Shown here piece after piece: positions 22,588 through 36,800 of a stretch of DNA of 64,000 nucleotides (positions are counted from its first letter, which is position 1; every line of letters starts with the position of its first letter). A program made the translations under genes and the position numbers. The DNA is from Onchocerca volvulus. Its lineage: Eukaryota > Nematoda > Chromadorea > Rhabditida > Onchocercidae. The notes under the pieces were generated by a model, which did not search any database, was not told where the DNA came from, and was given only the letters and a program-made list of their open reading frames with translations. Where the stretch lies: NCBI GenBank assembly GCA_000499405.2, contig HG738136.1, positions 917,274-981,273 on the forward strand, read 5' to 3'.

Positions 22588-24763
22588 ATAATGTTGGATT
22601 GCTCTGGATATTAAAAACTTTATTATAACTTATCATGTTTACTTTATCGCTTGCAGTAACTATTGATTAGTTATTTAACAATGAAAGAAAATTTGCAAAA
22701 GCAAAAAGTAAGCAATCAGAAAAATTTAGAAAATCTTTTTCGTAATTTTTGTATTTTGCGTTTCAAGATGAAATAGGATGATCGATTGATAATCAATGGT
22801 CGTATGATGGAATATTAGTCTCAACTGATCCTTTTTTTTTTCTTTTTTTGAAATTATAGCTATCATCTCAACTATTTGCATTTTGCCAGTCGCATGTTGT
22901 TTGCTTCAGACTATTTCAAACAATTTTAGACTTCAGATTGAAAACAGTTAAATATCGAAATTACCTCAGTTTTGAACTACTTCATTCAGCCAGAGATTCT
23001 TCATAATGTAAGAGAAAAAATTTCCACATCAGCAGCTAATCAAAAATAATTATTTCAAGCTAATATAAATATATAAATAATATCAAATTATATTTAATTT
23101 CCAAAATATCCAAATTATTTTCAAATATTTTCGATTGAATAGTTTCATCAAAGAAGTACATTTTACGTAAAAATGAATTTTTGCACGATGCAGTTAGCAT
23201 GTTACAGTCAGGACGACTGACAGAATTTTTATAAATTTCTAGCACTTTTCTTTTCAATTATATAATTTAGCTATCTATTTTTTAAATTCGTTTATTCATC
23301 AAAAGAAAAAACTTTTTTAGGCTTTTCCGTTTTTTTTTCTTTTTTTTAGCAATGGTGACAATGCTCATTAGATGAATTAACTTTGCAGCATGAAAATTAT
23401 CCGAAAGCTTCTGATAAATCTGTCAACTAATAATCACTTGGTACCCTTCTGATTGTAAGAAGAAATTAGATGAGTTAGAATGATTGACAGCTCGAATGAT
23501 GACATCATTTACTTAATTTTTTCGAAAAATATTGAGTTGAACCACCATCAATAACATCTGTTTCATCAATCTTTCGTTGTCATTTCTCCACTTTTTCGTT
23601 TTATCTTCAAAATCTCAGCTACATTTGTTGAAGAATTTTAGCGTAAAATTCACATTCCTCCACAAGAAGTAATTATCATTTTCTCTAAAACCAAAACATT
23701 TTGATGCAATCTTATTATAAATTTCTTCATAAATGAAAAGAAAAAAATGGGAATTAAAACCAAAATTTTGCATAAAAGATTTACTGTTGGTTTACTCTGT
23801 GAAGACAACAATTTCATTTTGCATCAATTTTGTCAAGCTCAATTATATTCATCACATATCATATATATATATATTGCTAATTTTAGGATTAGTATATGTA
23901 TGGAAATTAAAATTAGAATTTTTTGCATAAAAAAATTCGCTATTTGTTTACTGTTTTGTGAAGACAGCAATTTTTCATATTATAGCCAAACTTTATTAAC
24001 AAATAACAAAGACGTATTCGTTTCGACCAGATAATAGAATTTTTGGTGTAGCTTTTACTGGTTCAGTAAACCAGTAAAATCAGAAAAGATTCAATCTTCG
24101 AGCAATCCAAAAATATTTTAAAAATTAACAAAAATTGAGGAAAATGAGAAATAGATTATAATCAAATTAATATATGCAACAGTACAATAGTTCAATAATG
24201 AATAAAATTACAACGATCAGCGATACACTACCGAATCTTTCTTCTTTTTTTTTTTTATTTACATTGATCTCAAGTAGATTATAAGAATCTTGAAAAAGAT
24301 TCTAATGGAAGATTACAGGTTATCCATCATTTGATATATCCACCAATTAAGATATGGATGACTAGTAAAAATATGAAGAAAGTTTATTCTAATTTCAACA
24401 TAAATCTTTCAAAAAAAAAAAACAAACTTCTTATTCATTTCTTTTTTTAAAACGGTATTATCTGTTTTTATTGGAAATTCGTAAATATCAATATGGATGA
24501 AATCTCAGGAATAGAAGTAAAATATTCGCTAATAATACAATCGAAATCTCAGGAATATTCGTCTTAAAATGAAAAAAAATCCGGAGATATTCCAGATAGT
24601 TCTATAAAATATGTGATATGTATAACTTTGAATCAAAGAGTCTAATAGTTTAAAAATTCAATAAATTTGAAAATCAGCTATCAAAATTGCTCAAATTTTA
24701 AAATGTAAGATAATTTTTCAATGATACGACCTTAAAGGCCGAAAAATTTTTCCAGACCTCAAA

Positions 24764-27700
24764 TTAATGACTACCGAAATGATTCATAGGTGGATTATCT
24801 TTGATACGACTTGTCGTCAAGTTGGCGGTTTTCCGAAGTCGACTGCTTGGATAATTAATTGCTTCACGTCGTCGTATCATTACCGCATCCATACTTAGCC
24901 AACGATGTGTCAAAGCTTCATCAGTACGCATACGTCTCCTGGAATTCATATAAGCTTAGGAATCTGAAAATCTACTCATCATTAACTATCGTGAGTATTA
25001 AGCAGAAATTTGAAAATAAGATCAGATTAATTCAAAAATATAACTTACATCGGATCTTTCTTTAACGCCCAAGTTACGAATTTCAACGATTCCTGCGTTG
25101 CTTGTATTTGGATTAAATTTGGATTGCATTTCTGATAAATGGTACTTTCTTTAATTTCATCCTCTGTATCATCTTCAGAAGCAAATGGATGAAATCCACT
25201 CAATCTGAATTAATTTGTCGTTACATATTTAACAATAACATAAAATATTTAAGTGCAAAAGTAATGAACTACTTTCAAATTTCGTTTTTCAATTTTTTTT
25301 ATTTTTTTAATTTTCAAAGAGTTATCTGCCTCTCTATTTATAAAATTTGATTTTCCGTGAAAAATATTCAATTTTTTTCGCACTTTCCAGAGATTAAAAA
25401 GAAAGAGTTAAATACAAAATTTACTTACAAACAAAAAGTAATCATGCCAAGACCCCAAATATCGGTCTGGCCTGTGATTGGAGCTTTTTTATTATCAGTA
25501 CGGAGTATTTCTGGTGAAGCCCAGTATACATTTGGTTTTGACGGTTGCTTAATTTCATTGGTAAGTTTTTGTGCCGAAGCAAAGTCGGTAAGTTTAATTT
25601 GCCAAGATTGTCGGGATGCGAACAAAACATTGGTTGCTTGTACATCCATATGAACGTAACTGAAAATCAGGACACTTTTTCATTTATGTTTATGCAATTT
25701 GTCACTTAAATAAATGTAGTAATTAAATAATTATAAAGTAATATGAGTTATAAATTTAAAAAAAAAGTAGTGTTGTTAATTAAAAAATTATAAAACAATA
25801 TCAAGTATTATTTATGTCATATTCCATGATGAAGTGATAAAATATGAAACTTAAATTTCTAAGAGTTCCGGAACTATTTTTATTAAAGTGAAATTGAAAT
25901 TGAGATTATTTAAGATTCTAAAGTTCCAGAACTATTTTTTTTAAAAAACTGAGGAATAAAGCAATATACCCTCTAAAATGAATCCAGTGAAGAGCAGATG
26001 CGATCTGTATTACTACTCTACTTATCTGTTCCTCGTTATAAGTATTACGATAAGTAAATCGCTCAAAAATATCTTCCGGATATCGTTCCATAAATAGAAA
26101 CAAGAATTTTTTCCTAAAATTAAATAAAGATATTAGCATTTGAAAAAAAGTAAATAAATAAATAAATAGATTAAGAAGAATAAAAATAAAAATAAAAATA
26201 AATGATATCATTAACAAAAGGAGGATTTATAAATTTGATTAGATGATTTGGTCAACTTAATCGATCATTACGACTATAAAATAAAATCATAAAATTAATT
26301 AATTGGAAATTTTTTAAATTGTCAATTGATAATCCAGCAAAAATTTCATTTAAACAAATGAAATTTCGATTAAATAAAGAATTCTAGTATCTTACCATTC
26401 GTAAGCGGCGATCAAATGTGCAACATTTTCATGCTGACATTCTCTCATGGCTTCGAATTCGATGGTACCATTAGCACCTTCCACATCAATATTCCGTACT
26501 TTGGCAATACAATCAGCATTTGATTCTTGTGATGTATCAATGGCAAATGCAATTTTTCCGAATCGACCACGAGGTATCGGAACAATGAGCTAAATTTTGA
26601 ATTTTTTTAAAAAAAATTAGAAATCTTGAATTTCAAATTTGAAATTTCCAAACGAAAATATATTCAAGGATTAGATTAGAATTACGATGATTTATAAGAA
26701 TCGATAAAATCGAAATATTTATAATATAAATAAAACAAAATAATCGAATTAATCTGTTCAAGAGAAATCGATAATATTTCTCAGTCAAATGAATCACATA
26801 TCTATATCTCGACACAAAAGCCTTTATTCTCACATCTTCTCATTTGCTAACAGAGCTCATGGGCATCATGTGAAATATTGAGATGTTAACTGTCAGAAAT
26901 GTTACAAGGATTTAAGTTGGTGAGAATTTTCCATCTTATTTTTAATCCTCATATCCAGTGTTTTGTATGACTAATTTTGTAAACAACAATAAGATCTTTT
27001 TAAAGAATAGTGTTTGGACTATCTATAATTTTCTGTTTTTTTTCCTTTTTTTTTCTATGACTAATTTTTTTTGCATGACTAATGTATGAAGCTCCGTCCA
27101 CTATCAATAAGGATTATCCATATAAAATGGGGTTTTTCGAGCCAGCAAAATCAGTGTCGTCAACTCCGGTATATTCAACGCAACAATTGTTTTTTTTTTT
27201 TTTTTTAAATTAGCGTCTTCAATGAAAAAATTAACGAGATTAATTTTTTCAACATCAGTATCAGCGATAACTCAATTCCAATCCAATATCAAAATGATTT
27301 CAACGACAGCCGAGCGACAATTCAGCAAATGACAACTGCATTTTTATATTTATCGTGTATTGTTCATTTATTTCCTTACTATTGTATAAGCGCGATATCG
27401 TGTAAAGTATTGTATAAACCTGACAAAACATATTGTTGACCTAACAGAGTCACAACAACATGAAACAATTTTCAATCCAACTAACTTACAATCCAAATTA
27501 CAAATCGATCAGAAATTCTCCCCAACAAATCGATATCATAAATTCGAATTTTTTTTTCGATGTTTTTAATTAAAGATTGCATTTTTCTTTTTTTTTTTCA
27601 CCAAAACTAAAACTTAACTAACTAAGGCAGTAACGGAGAATAGCAAAATAAATGATTACCTGGAAGCGTTTCTCTGGATCTTCTGAGGTATTCAAGGTTA

Positions 27701-27874
27701 AACCCTGGGTTTTTGCTTTTGAAGTAATTTCTTCTGTTTCAACTCTTTCCTCATCCTCTTCAGTGATCTCACCAAGATTCTTAGACTTTGAAATCAATCG
27801 TGTTTTTGGTGGTTTCGTAACGACACACACACGACATTGGCTTTGAAGCTGTTCAATTTGTAGTTTTGGCGAAC
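24764..27874 (-). other. unc-89: unc-89 protein kinase domain 2 (PK2) and C terminus
   Basis: Exons: 27660-27874 (acidic linker), 26396-26589, 25970-26113, 25429-25659, 25049-25204, 24764-24938. The strand-3 Lys (CIAKVRN) and helix-C Glu (EFEAMRECQHENV) are present. The catalytic loop reads HMDVQATNVLF: the Asp and Asn are kept, but the usual Lys two residues after the Asp is Gln. The metal-binding motif is DFA instead of DFG, and SPE replaces APE. Thus PK2 keeps more catalytic residues than PK1, but activity may be weak. The protein ends 40 residues after the domain (KDNPPMNHFGSH) with the TAA at 24764-24766. Confidence 0.92.
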
Positions 27875-30800
27875 CTGAAATACTTATGCATAAATTGATG
27901 AAATTTTGTATATCTAGATAAGAATTTGACAATAACATTACTAAGGCTCTCAAGATATACATCATACTGGAAACTATTGATTGTATCAAAATTTCTGTAT
28001 AGGAATTCTTTTAGATATCTTCTTGGATAAATTTGTTTTTTTAAAACTTTTTTCCTTCCTTTTTTAAAAATTTAAGTATTAGAAAACATCATGTATATTA
28101 TGAGATCATTTTTAAGCATTAGATACATATATTTTATAAGCTCCGAAATATCACTATTGTTCTAAAACTTTAAATTTTTTAAGTAGTTCCACCAAAATAC
28201 TTTTGATTTCGAACAAAACTCAAACATCAATTAAAACAGACCTTTGGGATGTGTTTGTATGATTCGAGAAGTAAGCGATGGAGCACCCCAACCGAATTCA
28301 TTTTTCGCGATCACTCGAAATTGATAGATGCCTTGTGGTGTTAAGTGTCGTACGATCGCTGCTTCATCTTCTATTTTATCCGAAACAAGATGCCAATGCG
28401 CGAAATGATCATTATCTCCTGAATGCCAAAAATATAAAATTTTTTGTTATTTTAGATATCAGACTTAAATTTAATCTGAAAATTTCTTGGAAATTAGTAG
28501 AAATTTATAGATTTAATTCAATCTTGGGATTTTGGATAATAATCAATTTGTTAATTTCCAAATTAAACTCTCACATTATGTCAATCATAAAATTGAAGTT
28601 TGGAATTTTGGATAAAAAGATTTGTTGATTCCTGAGTTAGGCTGTTAAACTTCATCATACTTAAATTATACTTTATATTTCCAAATAAAAAGATCAATAT
28701 CTATATACCTGCAAGTCTAACTTCCAATCTATACATGAAACAGTCCAAAGCATGGCTCATTTGCGGTGCTTCCCAGGTAATGAACACTTCGGTATCCGAT
28801 GAAAGTTCAACTTCAGGTCGACCAGGTGGTGCCGGTGTAGCTAAGACAAATAAATAAATTTCATTAACGTATTTATAAACGCATCTTTGACTATCCTGCT
28901 GAATTAGAAAATCAAATATTAAATCAAATCAACCTCCAGCAATCAATCGAGCACAAGTCCTATCAGTATCATGTTCGTTGGAAGCAACACAAGCGTATTC
29001 ACCAAGATCGGTTAAATCGATTTTTCGAATTGTTAATTGACAGAGACCATTTTCATAAAATATCTGAAATAAAAATAATAATATAATAAATTTGTAAAAT
29101 AAATGATTTGAATTCAAGAATTGTGAAAATTGAAATATTCAAACCTTGTGCTTATAATCATCTACAATGAGGCTTTCATTGAAAAACCATTCAATCGTTG
29201 GTTGTGGATTACCAATTACGGTACATTTAAATATCACTGTACTACCATCTTCCACAAATGCTACATCCTTTAACCGATCCCGAAAAATGGCACCAAAAGC
29301 TAAAATGAGTATGAAAAAATTTCCCATCTATTTTTTATGCTATATTTCAAAGAGAGTAATAATGGTATATTAAAATATCGAAATTAAAGAATTAATTTTT
29401 TTTTTGGAACTAAAATCTTAAATTTCGAGAATTAAAATTTTTTACTTCCATCTTCTCTAGAAGCTGCTGGTATTGCTTTGCTGATATCACTGCGAATACG
29501 TCTTATAGCACCAAGATGTGATCCATGCATATCACGTCCCAAATTTTCCACTGATTTCGCGATATTTTCATCTTCACGTATCAAATCAGTAAATCTAAAG
29601 GGAAATTTAAATTAATTATACAAATACACAAATTCTTAAATAAATTAATTTGAATTGATAGAAAATTATATTAAAAAATTAAATTTAAAAAAAAAAACGG
29701 GTGATAAAACCATATAGTACCTTCTTCTTTCCCTAACAGTAATATCTTGATTTCGATAACCGAGATATCCTTGATTTACCAACGGTGCACCATCACCCCA
29801 TAGCTCCCGTCGATAATCACGAACACGTGCATTAAAGCCTGCACCACGTGTTGCAAGCAAAAGTGTTTCGGGACCAATCTAGAAAGTTAGCAATTGATTC
29901 TTGAAAATGCTTTAAGACTAAATTTTAAGACAAATATCAAAATACAATTCCTTTTTAATAACTCCTAACTCCTTAACTCCTACTCCTATAACTCCCTCTT
30001 TTAAAATACCAAAAATTATTTGAAATTGTCTCAAACTATCTAAGAAATACCATGGAATTTTGGAATGAGTCTCTGAAGAAGATTTTTGATCTTCAATAAA
30101 AAAACTGAATTTAACAGTAATCTAAAATCAAGAAAAATAGATGTTTAACATTAGAAAAATGTCATCGATTTCCAAACGAGTCATAGACAAAATTTACATG
30201 AAATAAAAGAGTATTATTTAAACTTTAAAAACATCCCCAATTATTTCAATATTTTGTTTCTCTATCAAGTCTCATCTGAATAAAAAATGTCAACAATAAT
30301 TACCTGATAATGACTTTCCCACGGGAACTCATCATCATCGATATCCGGTCTCTTGAAATCAATGTCTTCAGCATATATATTCTTTGGACGTAATCGTTCC
30401 ATTTCTTCATGCTGCAATTTTCTTGACTTTCAAAATCATTGTAATATTAGAATATTAAAAATTTAGATACCTAAATTTAATATTCATGAAAAGCGATCGA
30501 CAAATTTGCATATTAAATGCATCAGTTCTACATGGAACTTTATCAATCAATAGGTTATCATTAATCATAATGTTATTTACCTCTTTTCTTCTCTTCTGCT
30601 TCATCTCTTCAATTTCATTCATGAAATTCTGAAATTCATCTTCATGCGTTCTTTCAATAGCTTTCTGCTCTTCGGGCATTTTTTCTGTTTCGAAAAACTG
30701 TGGTTTTGAAACGATGAGTTCACTGATTCCTTGTGCTCCCTTTTTAGTACCAACTACTACCTAAAAAAGATTTGTTATAAAATTTGCATAAATTTTAAAA

Positions 30801-33800
30801 TTTTATATATAAATAAAAATGCAAATGTTATTTGGCTTAGACGAGCTATTCTTGAGGCCAAGATGAAAGAGTCCACCAAAGCGAGGTAAAGTCACATACA
30901 AGTCCGTCGATACGGTTGTTGAAATAGATGAAGCGATTAATTATCCAGCAGAATTTCTGAATTCACTCGATCTGCCAGGGCTACCATCACACGTACTGCC
31001 ATTGAATATTGGCGAGTCAATTATCATGTTGCGAAATATCAACCAGCCAAAACTTTTGCAGCGGCACGCGGCTTGTGGTGAAAAATTTAATGCGCTACGT
31101 CGTAGAAGCAACAATCTTGACATGACCTTTCAAAGGTGAAGATGTCCTCATTCCTCTCATTGCTATGATTCCAACGGATATGCCATTTCTACTTAAGAGA
31201 TTGCAATTTCCAATTCAATTGGCGCGACATAGTTTCAAAGGGACGATAAACATGCTAACCATCAAAATGCTCTAGTTCACAGATAAACAACTAAAATTGA
31301 CGCAGCAACAGCAACAGTTCGGAGTTCCAGGGACTTCAGTTCAACAGTTCAAAGCGACACAATAATAGCAACAATCCAACAATTCACTTGAATAGTTTTT
31401 TTTTTTATCAGCGACAAAGGAAAAAAATGATCAGTGATCAGTTTGCCTGGATATTCTCTGATAATTGTTTGTTACTGTTAGTTATGAAGAATCACTCTTC
31501 ATAATCAATAAAACCTTTCTCAACAGCATTCATCTCTATCACACAAGGCACAAAAACCTCTTCACACCTATTGCTGACCTAGCCGAATCACGATAGCAAG
31601 AATCAATCTCCAATACAACCAATTGCAAATCAAATTACAAAGTGTCAATTTTTTTTCCTAATACTAACCAGACTGAGTGACAACAACGCGTGTACATAAA
31701 ACATGCGTGTATTCGAATGCAACGTTGTGTCAAAATTTCGAAGCATTAGGTAAGGACTTTCTGATACCTAAGATTTTGAATTAATATTGATAAGACGCGT
31801 GTTTATGAACTTTTGGAGATTTAAGATTTTGAACAAACGAACATTTACATTTTTATTTACATAGATAAGCTAAAGCCGGACATGCAAAGCATAACTGGCC
31901 CTATGGATTAGTTGGATCGACCACGCTTCACGTGGTCGGGAAACTTATTTACTGTTTTGAATATGAGTAAGTTTTATTGTTTTTTATTATTTGTTTCATT
32001 CGAATAAGTAAATGAAAAAAAGTCTTATGATTAATAGCATAATTAAGATTAACGAAGATTTAAATGATTACAATTAAATCAATAATTATTAAGATTTGGA
32101 ATTAAAATTTTTGTTTAAATATGAGTAGAACTTACTCCCATAGTATATTCTCTTCCCGGTGATAACATTATAGGACTTTTTGTCCCAGGTAATGACCGGA
32201 AATTGTGTGGACTTCGTTTATCCAACGCATCTAAATTTCTATTATTGTAATCTTAAGATGTAGAAAACCTCAAACAAAAAAAAAAAAAAACTTTGACAGA
32301 TCTTTTTTTTTTCTACCATTCTTTTTTTTGTCCACATTTGATTCTTCTATTTCAAATCTTTCTGTAATAAGGTTTTTAATTATTCAAATTTACACGGCGC
32401 ACAAAATTACCTTCGAGTACCAAGGACTGATGCTCGAGTCCTTCGAGGAAAAGCGGTGCTCCAACCGGAATACTCGGATCCAGTTGTACTGGATGTCGAT
32501 ACTTAAATTTTCACAAAAATTTGAAAAATTTGATTTTTTCTTCAGTGGCTTATTATAAAATACTAATGAACAATAAACTCGAGATGTCAATAGTTGAAGA
32601 ATATTGGAATTTTTAAAATCAAATCGCAAATGGCCATTTGATTGTGAAAGATTTTCAAAATAAATTATTCATCTTTTTCACTACAACAGCATGAATCATG
32701 ATTTTCAAATATATCGTGTTAGCAAATATATTACTTACAAATCTCTATTGTTCAACTGTCTTAACAGCTCTTTTATCCCTAACTGGATTATTTTTCAAAC
32801 CTTTAAAACTGGAAAAAAAAACTTTAAAATTCTTCCTTACATTTCAACATTCGATAGAACTCAAATAATTTAGTTCAGAATATTATTAAAATTTTTTCCG
32901 TTCATGTTCTTCTCACATCCTCTCCTTAAATTTTCATAATTTCTATGCAGTTTTTGACTATAAAAAACGAAAATCTACTATCAAAGTAACTGAATCGTTT
33001 CAGAAATCGTATTTATCATTTATCACGTAAACTGCGATAAATCGTGTCTCATCATTATTATCAATATTATTCATAATTTAATATTTTAAATAAAACAAAA
33101 GTACCAGATCGGTGCTGGAGCAAGCTTCCGGAAGCGGTGTTCCGGCACTTCCTGTACCAACTGGTGAAGCGATCGGTGTACCATCCAATGAATATCCTTC
33201 CACTTGTGGAGTTGATGATTTACTTCGACTTTTCTTCTGTCTCATTTGTCTCTGCAAAAAGAAAATTGTTCGATTCCCAAAAAATTTTAAAAAAAGATCC
33301 AGAATGAAAATCAATAAGATGTTTTATTTCATTAATTTCAAAAAAAAAAAGTAGCGAATTTCACAAAACTTTCCCACATATTTCTTTTAAATGAAGCATT
33401 CTTCGAAAATCAGAAAAATAAACTTTTGAAACTCAAATATTGAAGAAATATGAATTGGAAATTTGGAAAGTCAATTTCCTTACTCAAGAAAAGATTTAAA
33501 ATTTAAGCATAATTTTAAAATTTTATACTGATCATCGATACCACCCAAGAATCTCGAAAAAACGATTGGTAAAAAATAAAAAAATAAGGATCAATTTTAA
33601 TTTGAAGTAGTTAGTGAGTAAAGAAAGCGAAAGAGCTTCTTGAGAAAAGAATGCTGAAAAACAGGTGTTGGGTAAATGAAATGTATTAGTTTATAGTTAG
33701 TACGAAGATCAAATATCTTTTCAGAAAATTTGTTCAAAACAAAAAACTTATTTTTGTTCAAAGCAATGAAATCGATAAACTAGAAGATTTTGGCTTTCTC

Positions 33801-36800
33801 GTTGGTCAGTAAGATATTTAACAAATTTTTAAAATAATTTCTTATTGTTTCAAAAAATAAATAAATAAATAAATTTCTTATAAATTTCTGTTTCAAAAAA
33901 TAGATTTAAATAACTGTTTAGTGTTATTAAAGCAAAATGGCACACGACAACTGTTAATTGAATATTTTTCGAGATTGATGAAAGGAGACTATTCTTAATA
34001 ATTCATAATTCTTAAAATGCTAAGGTATATAATTTTTTTTGTCCTTAGTTCTGGAAATATGATAAAATGAGAAATGTCAAAACGATCAAAGACTTTTAAA
34101 ATATATGAAGACATTTTATTTTCACTTCGAAAAATATCTTTTCCGTAAATTTATACTTTCATGAAAATTTTAATAGTGTTTTTTATTTTTTTTTTTATTT
34201 TTAATTTTAATAAACCAAATATGCTCATGAGAATTTCGTTATTACAGATGGAAATTGTCTTACTTCAGATAATTTATACTGTGATTCTAACTCATCATGT
34301 GAAGCTACAGAACCGGTTATTGATGTTTCCTCGGAAATATCCGATAAAATTCGATTTGCAATTTCTTCCTCAATTTCACGGTGCTCTCCATGAACGAGTT
34401 GCAAAGGTAACATCTGAACATGATAAACATTATTTTAAAAAAAAGAAAAAAATCTGGAAAAATTTTAATAATCAGCTGAATTTTTAAAGTTATTTGGGAA
34501 AGAAAAGGTGGGTGATCGCTGAGAGATCAAATTCACAAAGGAAACTCATATTCCATTTTTCTCTTAGAATTAGCAACCTTTCTCTGAAGCAGAAAAAAGT
34601 TTTCTAGGAGAGATTCTATTTTTTCTTCTTATCTCTTTCTTGTACAATTCAGAAACATTTTTTTTTTTTAAATTGAAAAGAAAAATTGATTCAAATATTG
34701 GAAAATCTTTTCAAAATTACATCATTTAAATGTCTTCTAAAAGCTCTAGCAAATAAATAGCACTTAAGAATTGACATATCTTTCTTAGCCTTAACAATAT
34801 CAGCATAAATCATCATTTGTAAAGATTTCTGTTGCATTTAAATTGTGCATTTATATTTCCCTAAGTTTAAACAATAAACAATTTGCAATCGACCTTACTT
34901 TCAAAAGATCTTTAAAACAAAATTTAAATTTGAAGATAAGCAATAAATTCTAAATTTTGTTGAATAATTTTGACCCTATTTCATCGTCATATTATCTTTC
35001 TCGTTTCTTAGTACATCTAATTCCTTCAATTTCTGTCCTTCACTTCATACTATCTTTAAATCTTTCAATTTTTGAATCCTTAAAAATCTCAGATACCATT
35101 TCTATTAGAAAAATTAAGAGCTCTAGGGAAACGCTACAAATTATTTTACCGCTTCATCGAAAAATTCCGCCGAAAAAACCTGAGGTTTTTCTTGCGATAA
35201 CTTTCGAGATGGTGCTTCACCCTTTTCCTGTGGTTGCAAACGTCGCTTTGGTATACTTTCGTAAATATTATCACGTGGCGAAATACGATCTTTGATTTGT
35301 AAATAATCGTAAATATTATAAGGCTCAATACGAGCTAAACCTTCTGGGCGTTGCGGTAAATTAGAACCAACCAAATTTACGCTGGGAGCCTGGAAAGCTT
35401 ATAAATTTTTTAAAAAACAATTCATCATGTATATTTATAAATAAAAAAAAAACTCAATAAAATCTTGAAAATTCTAATTGTTTTCCAATTAATTTAAGAA
35501 TTTATGCAACATAAGAGAAAGCAAGTGAAATAGCTCGAAAAAGTGAATTATTATCAAGCAGAAGTAAAATTTTCCGACATTGTTTATAAAATAAATGTCA
35601 AAAAAATTTCACATATTATAAGAATTTTTAGATGCTTTAGAGCTACGATAATTGAGATGAAGAAGTTAAAAGCACAAAGACCAAATTTAAAGTTGATTTC
35701 AGGAAGAATAAATAAACCTCTGGAACCAATTTTAAAAATTTCAATCCTTTTTCAAAAATCAGTTTCAAAACTTGAAAAGTAATTGAAAATTTTAAAAAAC
35801 CCTCAAGATGTCAAAAATCTTCGCATGAAATTGCAAGATTTTATATAATCAATAATTTTTTTCCGCCGCATTAAACTTCATTTCATTGCAACTTTTAATA
35901 AAGTAAATTATTGAAAAATATCAAAAGCAAATTAAATTAATATTTTTAATTTAATCAGTTTTATTTCCATGAAATATCGATAATTTCTATAATATTGCGA
36001 AAAAAAAAAAAAATTTTCATCAACCTGTACAGTACTCATTAACTGTTCGGATGGTGTTTGCTGAACAAATACTCGTCTTTCCTAAAGGTAGAAATAAGTT
36101 TTTCATTATTAAAACTAATATTTCAGTGTTCACTAAATGTCAAAATAAGTGCCATATTTCTTTAAAATGATTGATATAATGATATTTAATATCTTATAAC
36201 AGAATATCTAATATTAATATAATGATATTCAATTTCTAGTAATAAAATATCGAATATTAATTGATATTTAAAAGCGATTAGAAAATTTTCACGAACATTT
36301 CACATTCAAAATTGCTTACTATATGATTTTTATAATTTCATTCGAATATTTAAAAAAAAAAAAATTTACCAGCCATTTATGCCTATATTTAAATTCTCGT
36401 AAACATTCTGATGTTATTGGAGCATTTTTTAGAAATTCGTCTGAAAGCCATGGATGACGTAGTGCTTCGTCAACATTTAGACGACTTCTGAAATGATAAA
36501 ACAATTGATAAATAAATCATCAAGTTAGTGAGTAAACAAAATTGCTATCAAATAATAACAATAATAATTTAATTTTCAATTTAAAGCTAAGAAAACATTA
36601 CCGTGGATCAAGAACAAGCAGTTTTGAAACGAAATCTTTAGCCTCATTTGAAATTTGACCGAATTCTTCAGTATCAAGTGAATAATTGCCTAACATAACA
36701 TTTCGTACCGTTTCAGTATCATTATCACCAAGAAACGGTGAAATACCGGAAAGCCTGAAAAGAAGATGCTGTTTCGAATAGAATGTAATCATATTGAAAT

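Larger units (their letters stand above)
17334..24763. other. Long gene-poor stretch
   Basis: These 7.4 kb lie upstream of the unknown 183-aa gene and downstream of unc-89. They hold Helitron-like copy C (17795-18018), a possible broken coding fragment (18251-18524), a GATGGTGATAAT-type microsatellite (about 21525-21577), a 72-bp fold-back (22516-22587) and a diverged duplication (about 23755-23972). Open frames here are short and AT-driven, and none shows a family match by eye. Confidence 0.45.
29446..35389 (-). other. unc-89: unc-89 interkinase region
   Basis: Exons: 35150-35389, 34264-34413, 33105-33251, 32411-32501, 32136-32230, 30581-30760, 30304-30411, 29721-29878, 29446-29594. This is about 440 residues of low-order, charged sequence with no recognised fold. 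It has a Ser/Thr/Pro/Gly-rich part (KKSRSKSSTPQVEG, SPVGTGSAGTPLPE) and a Lys/Glu-rich helical stretch (FQNFMNEIEEMKQKRRKE) that may form a coiled coil. An Asp-rich patch (RPDIDDDEFPW) and RRELWGDGAPLV lie near the end. In worms this region binds partner proteins such as phosphatases; the same role is inferred here. The intron 30761-32135 hosts the largest Helitron-like copy. Confidence 0.88.
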
